Origin: CAZOIA01 sp964579675 | Lineage (GTDB): Bacteria > Planctomycetota > Phycisphaerae > UBA1845 > PWPN01 | Length of the DNA: 9,995 bases | NCBI GenBank assembly: GCA_964579675.1 | Contig: CAZOIA010000202.1 | Coordinates: 1 to 9,995 of the forward strand | Reading direction: 5' to 3' | Part shown: positions 5,481-9,995 of the stretch, piece after piece | How positions within the stretch are numbered: the first letter of the stretch is position 1 | Layout of the letters: each line of letters starts with the position of its first letter | Position numbers and translations under genes: made by a program | The notes under the pieces: generated by a model | The model's database searches: none | Told to the model about the DNA's origin: nothing | What the model saw: only the letters and a program-made list of their open reading frames with translations

Positions 5481-6788
5481 GTGCACAGCGCCGACGAACT
5501 GATCATGTTGCTGCAGGAGGAGGTTCGCCAACGCCGGCACGAGGGGTGCCGGGTCACCGGCTTCAAGGATCGCATCCGCAAGGCGGGCAAGAGTGTGAGG
5601 CAACTCGGTGCCGTGTATGACCGGCTGATGGCCCTGAAGCCGGATGCCCGGCTGGCCCGGGCTGAGCCTGATGACCTGGGGGGCATCCGCAAACTCCGCC
5701 CCCGCGGCCCCCGGAAGATCGAGTCGCCGGTTTCGGCCCGCAAGGTGCGCGACCGGCTGCGGGGGGCGTTTCTCGGGCGATGTGCGGGCTGCATGCTCGG
5801 CAAGCCGGTCGAGGGCTGGCAGCGGGAGCGCATCTTCAAGGCGCTCAAGAAGGGCGGGCGATTCCCGCTCAACAACTACTTCGATGCCCCCACCATCCGC
5901 AAAGGTGGGCGCCCGTTTCACCCGGCCGGCACCACGTACTGCACACGCGGCAACTTCACCTGCATGGAGCGGGACGATGACACCGACTACACGATTCTCG
6001 GGGTCCATCTTCTGCGCAAGTACGGTCGCAAGTTCACCACCGCTGACGCAGCCCGGGAATGGCAGGAGCGGTTGCCCTACTACCAGGTCTTCACCGCCGA
6101 GCGTGTGGCGTACAAGAACCTGGTAGCCGCCCTGCCGCTGGAGCAGGTGCCGGTGTATCGCAATCCCTTCCGCGAGTGGATCGGGGCCCAGATCCGTGCC
6201 GACGGCTTCGGTTACTGTGCGGCCGGTATGCCCCAACTGGCGGCCGAGTTCGCCCATCGCGACGCCGTTCTGTCGCACGTGCGTAACGGGATCTACGGCG
6301 AGATGCTGTTTGCGGCCATGATCGCCGCCGCCGCCGTCTGCGACGATCTGCACGAGGTGATCGAGATCGGCCTGTCGGAGATCCCCGCCGGGTCGCGTCT
6401 GGCTCAGGCCGTCCGCGAGGTGGTCGAATGGGCCGACGTCAACCGAAACTGGCTGGACACGCTCGAAGCGATCCTTGCCAGGTTCGGCCACTACCACCCG
6501 GTGCACACGATCAACAACGCGGCGCTGGTCATCATGGGTCTGCTCCACGGGAAGATGGACCTGGGCAAGACGATCTGCATCACGGTCATGGGCGGCTGGG
6601 ACACCGACTGCACGGGGGCGACGGCCGGTTCGGTGGTCGGTGCGATGCTCGGTGCCGATCGCCTGCCCGCCAAATGGACCCGCCCGCTGCACAATCGGAT
6701 CCGGTCGATGGTGGTCGGCTACGACAACGCCAGGATCACTGACATCGCAGACCTGGCGTTCGACATCAATCGCAAGCTGAGGGGGTAG
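5481..6788 (+). CDS. ADP-ribosylglycohydrolase-family protein
   Basis: This is a 435-residue member of the ADP-ribosylglycohydrolase (DraG/ARH) family, dimetal (usually Mg) hydrolases that remove ADP-ribose from proteins or related N-glycosidic adducts. The GTG start is set by AGGAGA (5467-5472) eight bases upstream. The core begins at about 91 with DRLRGAFLGRCAGCMLGKPVEG, the usual opening motif. Metal-binding residues are visible in RDDDTDYT (164-171) and in GGWDTDCTGATAGSVVGAMLG (371-391), the canonical second acidic motif. Both sites are intact, so activity is likely. Residues 1-90 are a basic, helix-rich extension (QEEVRQRRHEGCRVTGFKDR and onward) that is not part of the core; I do not recognise it. 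The true substrate is unknown: no DraT-like ADP-ribosyltransferase or nitrogenase gene is in view. panB follows after 47 bp on the same strand, suggesting co-transcription. Confidence 0.88.
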   Translation: MHSADELIMLLQEEVRQRRHEGCRVTGFKDRIRKAGKSVRQLGAVYDRLMALKPDARLARAEPDDLGGIRKLRPRGPRKIESPVSARKVRDRLRGAFLGRCAGCMLGKPVEGWQRERIFKALKKGGRFPLNNYFDAPTIRKGGRPFHPAGTTYCTRGNFTCMERDDDTDYTILGVHLLRKYGRKFTTADAAREWQERLPYYQVFTAERVAYKNLVAALPLEQVPVYRNPFREWIGAQIRADGFGYCAAGMPQLAAEFAHRDAVLSHVRNGIYGEMLFAAMIAAAAVCDDLHEVIEIGLSEIPAGSRLAQAVREVVEWADVNRNWLDTLEAILARFGHYHPVHTINNAALVIMGLLHGKMDLGKTICITVMGGWDTDCTGATAGSVVGAMLGADRLPAKWTRPLHNRIRSMVVGYDNARITDIADLAFDINRKLRG

Positions 6789-6835
6789 AACGTTCAGCAT
6801 TCAGCCGCAGCAAGTGAGCCAGAAGAGTCCCGATC

Positions 6836-7672
6836 ATGAAGAAGACATTCGAGTTCCTCAAACGCAAGAAGCAGCGCGGCCAGAAGATTACGATGCTGAC
6901 CTGCTATGACTACCCGACGGCGGTTCTGGAGGACAACGCCGGTATCGACGTGATACTCGTCGGCGACAGCGTCGGCACGAACGTGCTGGGATACGAGAGC
7001 GAGAGGCAGGTCACGATGGACGACATGGTTCACCACTTGCGGGCTGTACGCCGCGGTGTGTCCAGCGCCTATCTCCTCGTGGACATGCCCTACATGTCAT
7101 GTGAGACGCCGGCCATGGCCCTGGACAACGCCCGCCTGATGCTCTCCCACGGTGCCGACGGGGTCAAGCTCGAAGGACCGAAAGAGGACGCGGTTCGACA
7201 TCTGGCAAACCAGGGGGTCGAAGTGTGCGGTCATCTGGGCTTGAACCCGCAACTGCACGACAAGAAGGCGCTCCGTGCCAAGACCTGTGCCTCCGCGCTG
7301 GAACTTGTCGAGAGCGCGCTGGGCCTGGAAAGGGCAGGCGCCGGGCTTATCGTGTTCGAGCTGATTCCCGAGGAGGTCGGCCGGCTTGTCACGGAGAAGC
7401 TCACCGTACCCACGATCGGGATCGGTGCCGGCCGACATACCGACGGCCAGGTGCTCATCATCAACGATCTGCTGGGGGCCAATTCCTTCGCTTTGCGCCA
7501 CGTGGCCAAGTACGACGATTTCAATGCGCGCACGGCCGACGCACTGAGGCGATACGTCGATGACGTAACGGCGGGCCGGTTCCCCGGCGAAGCCAACGTT
7601 CGGCATCTTGCCCCGGAGGAGCTTCGCGCCCTCGAAACCCGAGGCCAGGATCCCCATTCTACGGTCTGCTGA
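6836..7672 (+). CDS. panB: 3-methyl-2-oxobutanoate hydroxymethyltransferase PanB
   Basis: PanB (ketopantoate hydroxymethyltransferase) adds a hydroxymethyl group from 5,10-methylenetetrahydrofolate to 2-oxoisovalerate. This gives ketopantoate, the first committed step to pantothenate and coenzyme A. The 278-residue product is close to the usual 260-280. The TIM-barrel signatures are all present: KITMLTCYDYPTA (17-29), VGDSVG with metal ligand Asp44 (42-47), VDMP with Asp83, DGVKLEG with Lys111 and Glu113, GHLGL (132-136), FELIPEEV (174-181) with Glu180 aligned to the catalytic Glu181 of E. coli, and TIGIGAG (193-199). The ATG at 6836 gives the family N-terminus; GAAGAG lies upstream. No panC or panD is visible in the window. 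The stop overlaps the end of the leftward lyase gene by 14 bp. Confidence 0.96.
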   Translation: MKKTFEFLKRKKQRGQKITMLTCYDYPTAVLEDNAGIDVILVGDSVGTNVLGYESERQVTMDDMVHHLRAVRRGVSSAYLLVDMPYMSCETPAMALDNARLMLSHGADGVKLEGPKEDAVRHLANQGVEVCGHLGLNPQLHDKKALRAKTCASALELVESALGLERAGAGLIVFELIPEEVGRLVTEKLTVPTIGIGAGRHTDGQVLIINDLLGANSFALRHVAKYDDFNARTADALRRYVDDVTAGRFPGEANVRHLAPEELRALETRGQDPHSTVC

Positions 7673-9995
7673 AGACGTTCCGGCCCTTGATCGTGATCTC
7701 TCGGACATCGCTCGGGTTGCCGGACACCACCTCGGGGCGCTGGTTATCGAAACGGACTTCGACAAAGTCGCCGACCTTGTGCAGTTTGAGGGAGATGTCG
7801 CCCACGGTAACTGAGAGCCCCTTAGCCATTGCAATGCGCCGGACCGCTGCGTCGTTGCCCCAACGCACGAAGCACATCTCGCCTTGAAGCTGAACGCCGG
7901 ATTCCTTCTGGGTCACGATGGCATTCTCATCTGCGGCGGGCGTGAGGCCAAGCGGGTTCTCGACGTCGGTGGTAATCAGCAGGTCGCGGAGCCCGCCGGC
8001 CAATTGGATCTCAACGGCGACGTTCGATTCCGGATACACTTCGCCTTCAGGCGTTTGCAGTGGCAGACGGCGGATTTGGCCGATGTTCGATTGTTTCTCG
8101 TAGGGCTCGATGATCGCGATGAAGGTGGAGGCCAGCGGTGCATCCCTACCCTGGCGGCGGACCATGAGGCGGGGGATCCAGGCCTCCTGGGAAGAGTCGA
8201 ACAGCCCGGCGACGATCCAGGCTTCGGCAACGGCGGCCTCCACGCCCGTGGTGAGATCGGTATAGCGAAGGTGGACGTCCGAGCCGGCGGGCAGATACTG
8301 ATACCGATCCTCGATCTTCCAATCGACGCTCCAGCCCGGTCGCGGGGCGGGGTCGGTTTGGAAGTTGCGCATCTGCGTGCCATGCCCGTAATCACCGGCC
8401 GGTTTGAGGTCGAGGCCGTGCGGGGTGACCTGCCCGAAGTGGCTGTGCATGAACTTCGCGTGATCCGTCCCGCCGACGACGCGGAAGACGTCCAGCACAT
8501 AGAAGTCGCGATCGGAGACGTCGACCATAGCAGCGGTGCGCTCGTACTGCCGGGCGCCGACGAGTTTCGGCGCAGACGCCCGGATCGCCCGGAACCGCCT
8601 CCCATCGGCCCAAAGTGTGGTTCGGCCGCGTGCGGAGTCCTGGTTCCTGCCGTCCACGACGACGGTGTTGTGAGCGGCGGTCATCGTGTACCATCGGGCA
8701 CGAGGAGCGCCCCAACCGCCGAACTGAACCGGCGGGTACCCGAAGTCGGGCATCAGGTCGAGCCCCTTGCCGAACAGCCCGAGATTCATGCCATCGGCGT
8801 GGCTGTGCCTGCCGCCGGCGTCGTAGTCGAGCCACAGGACGCGGCGGCTGCCGGCGTCGCCACTGCGAAGCAGGGCAAGACACCACTGTTGCTTGTTGAC
8901 GCTGGTCAGCTTGATGGCCAGCCCGGACTCGCTGATGACCTCGCGGACCTTCGCCTGGAAGGTTGCCGGATCGTTGGCGAACAGGTCGTAAGGCAGGCCG
9001 TCCGACGAGCTGTCGTTCTCGCGATACATGACGCGCACGAAGTCCTTATCCTGCGTGAGTTCGTACAGATTCCAGAAGAAGCTGTAGGTGGACGGGCTGA
9101 TCCCGGGAGCTGAGGTGAACGACGCGCCCATGTAGTGATCGTACTTGCGGGCGAACGCGCCGGTGTCGCCCGACAGGGGGTAGTACTGCTCCAGGCACCA
9201 GGTATCGATGTGGAAGCGGTACAGGTCACGCAGTTCGGGATGCCGCTTGTAGATGTCGGCCAGTAAGTCGGGATCGACTCGGGCGTATCGTCCCAGCAGC
9301 TCGGCCATCGTGCGCGGGGCGATGGTGGTATAGCCGGCCAGACCCTTTTCACCCGACAGCCCATCGACGGCGGTGGCGGTTTGGAGCATCTTGTCGATCA
9401 GCGCCATGACTTCCTGCCGGTTGTCGGGCCAGGCGAGGACGGTCTTGATAAGTGTGATGGCCATGTCCGTTTGCGGGTAGTTGGATTCGATCTTCCGGCG
9501 GTTCCTGAGCGTGTCTTCGAGGATGCGCTGCTCGATGTTGCGCTGGACGTCCTTGAACGACGCCTTGGGATTGTCGAGCTTGAACTGCTTGGCCTTACCG
9601 GCCAGGAAGGCCACGAGCGTCTCGTCGCTGCGCAAGGCTTCAAACATCTGATCGTACGCCAGGGCCAGGTCGCGGACTTCACCGCAGGCGTCATGCCAGG
9701 TGGAGACGTACCCCCGGCTCGGCGGGCCCTCGTACATGACGCCCTCTTTGCCGAAGTCGAAGGTGGGATAGAGGTCAGCGACGCGATCGAGCAGTACGCC
9801 TGCTTTGTGGGCATAGGTTTTATCACCCGTGACGACGTAGGCGGCGGCCAGGTTGCGGATGCCGCCGACGATGGCCTGCTTCCATTGGCCGTAGATGAGA
9901 TAGGCGCCGATGAATCGCCATCGTTTCTCACCCTCGACGTAGCCCTCGCCGTCATCCACGCCGAACTTGTGCAAAGGGTCGTCGGGATCTGGATG
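7659..9995 (-). CDS. Heparinase II/III-like polysaccharide lyase, N-terminus beyond the right edge
   Basis: The reading frame stays open to the edge of the window, so the start and any signal peptide are missing; 778 codons are visible. Numbering from the first visible codon (9993-9995), residues of about 20-330 form the helical toroid typical of alginate-lyase/heparinase proteins (YGQWKQAIVGGIRNLAAAYV at about 35-54, NYPQTDMAI at about 172-180). The heparinase II/III domain follows, with HSHADGMNLGLF at about 397-408 and HNTVVVDGRNQ at about 442-452, the two best-conserved motifs of that family (PF07940). The rest is a beta-sandwich-like C-terminal part. Such enzymes cleave uronic-acid polysaccharides by beta-elimination, usually outside the cytoplasm. 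The substrate cannot be inferred. It converges with panB, overlapping it by 14 bp, and has no partner sulfatase or transporter in view. Confidence 0.88.
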   Translation of the reverse strand, partial: HPDPDDPLHKFGVDDGEGYVEGEKRWRFIGAYLIYGQWKQAIVGGIRNLAAAYVVTGDKTYAHKAGVLLDRVADLYPTFDFGKEGVMYEGPPSRGYVSTWHDACGEVRDLALAYDQMFEALRSDETLVAFLAGKAKQFKLDNPKASFKDVQRNIEQRILEDTLRNRRKIESNYPQTDMAITLIKTVLAWPDNRQEVMALIDKMLQTATAVDGLSGEKGLAGYTTIAPRTMAELLGRYARVDPDLLADIYKRHPELRDLYRFHIDTWCLEQYYPLSGDTGAFARKYDHYMGASFTSAPGISPSTYSFFWNLYELTQDKDFVRVMYRENDSSSDGLPYDLFANDPATFQAKVREVISESGLAIKLTSVNKQQWCLALLRSGDAGSRRVLWLDYDAGGRHSHADGMNLGLFGKGLDLMPDFGYPPVQFGGWGAPRARWYTMTAAHNTVVVDGRNQDSARGRTTLWADGRRFRAIRASAPKLVGARQYERTAAMVDVSDRDFYVLDVFRVVGGTDHAKFMHSHFGQVTPHGLDLKPAGDYGHGTQMRNFQTDPAPRPGWSVDWKIEDRYQYLPAGSDVHLRYTDLTTGVEAAVAEAWIVAGLFDSSQEAWIPRLMVRRQGRDAPLASTFIAIIEPYEKQSNIGQIRRLPLQTPEGEVYPESNVAVEIQLAGGLRDLLITTDVENPLGLTPAADENAIVTQKESGVQLQGEMCFVRWGNDAAVRRIAMAKGLSVTVGDISLKLHKVGDFVEVRFDNQRPEVVSGNPSDVREITIKGRNVFSRP

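Noticed and set aside
5313..6800. Minus-strand 495-codon reading frame opposite the ADP-ribosylglycohydrolase
   Set aside because: The plus strand encodes intact family motifs with a strong ribosome binding site; the antisense product has no recognisable domain and a composition typical of GC-rich shadows.
7884..9113. Plus-strand 409-codon reading frame opposite the heparinase-like gene
   Set aside because: It is a shadow of conserved lyase motifs on the minus strand and has no recognisable domain.

Overview
The window reads as ordinary chromosome of a GC-rich Gram-negative-type bacterium, most likely a member of the Planctomycetota. That placement is inference. It rests on lipid A genes found together with a PHP-type PolX polymerase, an ADP-ribosylglycohydrolase, a large heparinase-II/III-like protein, strong GC bias at third codon positions, and short intergenic repeats of a style I recall from planctomycete genomes. 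There is no rRNA, no intact tRNA, no CRISPR array, no transposase and no phage gene.

Layout, left to right. Positions 1-254 hold no gene but carry a near-consensus leftward promoter (108-136) that must serve a gene beyond the left edge. A full-length PolX polymerase with a C-terminal PHP exonuclease domain runs leftward (255-1979). A divergent gap holds a near-consensus rightward promoter whose -35 box lies inside a perfect 6-bp inverted repeat. It drives lpxD (2218-3276), followed by lpxI (3403-4311). These encode steps 3 and 4 of lipid A synthesis, so the cell probably makes an outer-membrane lipid A. Between them lies a 25-bp AT-rich inverted repeat.

After lpxI comes a 232-bp gap with a purine-rich tract running out of lpxI, two tandem copies of a 26-bp hairpin repeat, and a decayed-looking tRNA-Ser-like stretch. 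Then comes a Fur-family metalloregulator (4544-5086). A 394-bp gap follows, holding a possible small leftward membrane-peptide ORF and a plausible rightward promoter.

Next is a rightward pair: an ADP-ribosylglycohydrolase-family protein with an unusual N-terminal extension (GTG start at 5481, strong ribosome binding site) and panB (6836-7672), 47 bp apart and probably co-transcribed. The last gene is leftward and cut by the right edge. It is a heparinase II/III-like polysaccharide lyase whose stop codon overlaps the end of panB by 14 bp, tail to tail.

The genes look like housekeeping functions (DNA repair, lipid A, metal regulation, coenzyme A precursor) with one polysaccharide-degradation gene. 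I do not see a convincing new multi-gene system. The most unusual content is in the intergenic DNA: the tandem hairpins, the AT-rich palindrome, the tRNA-like remnant and the operator-like palindrome at the lpxD promoter.
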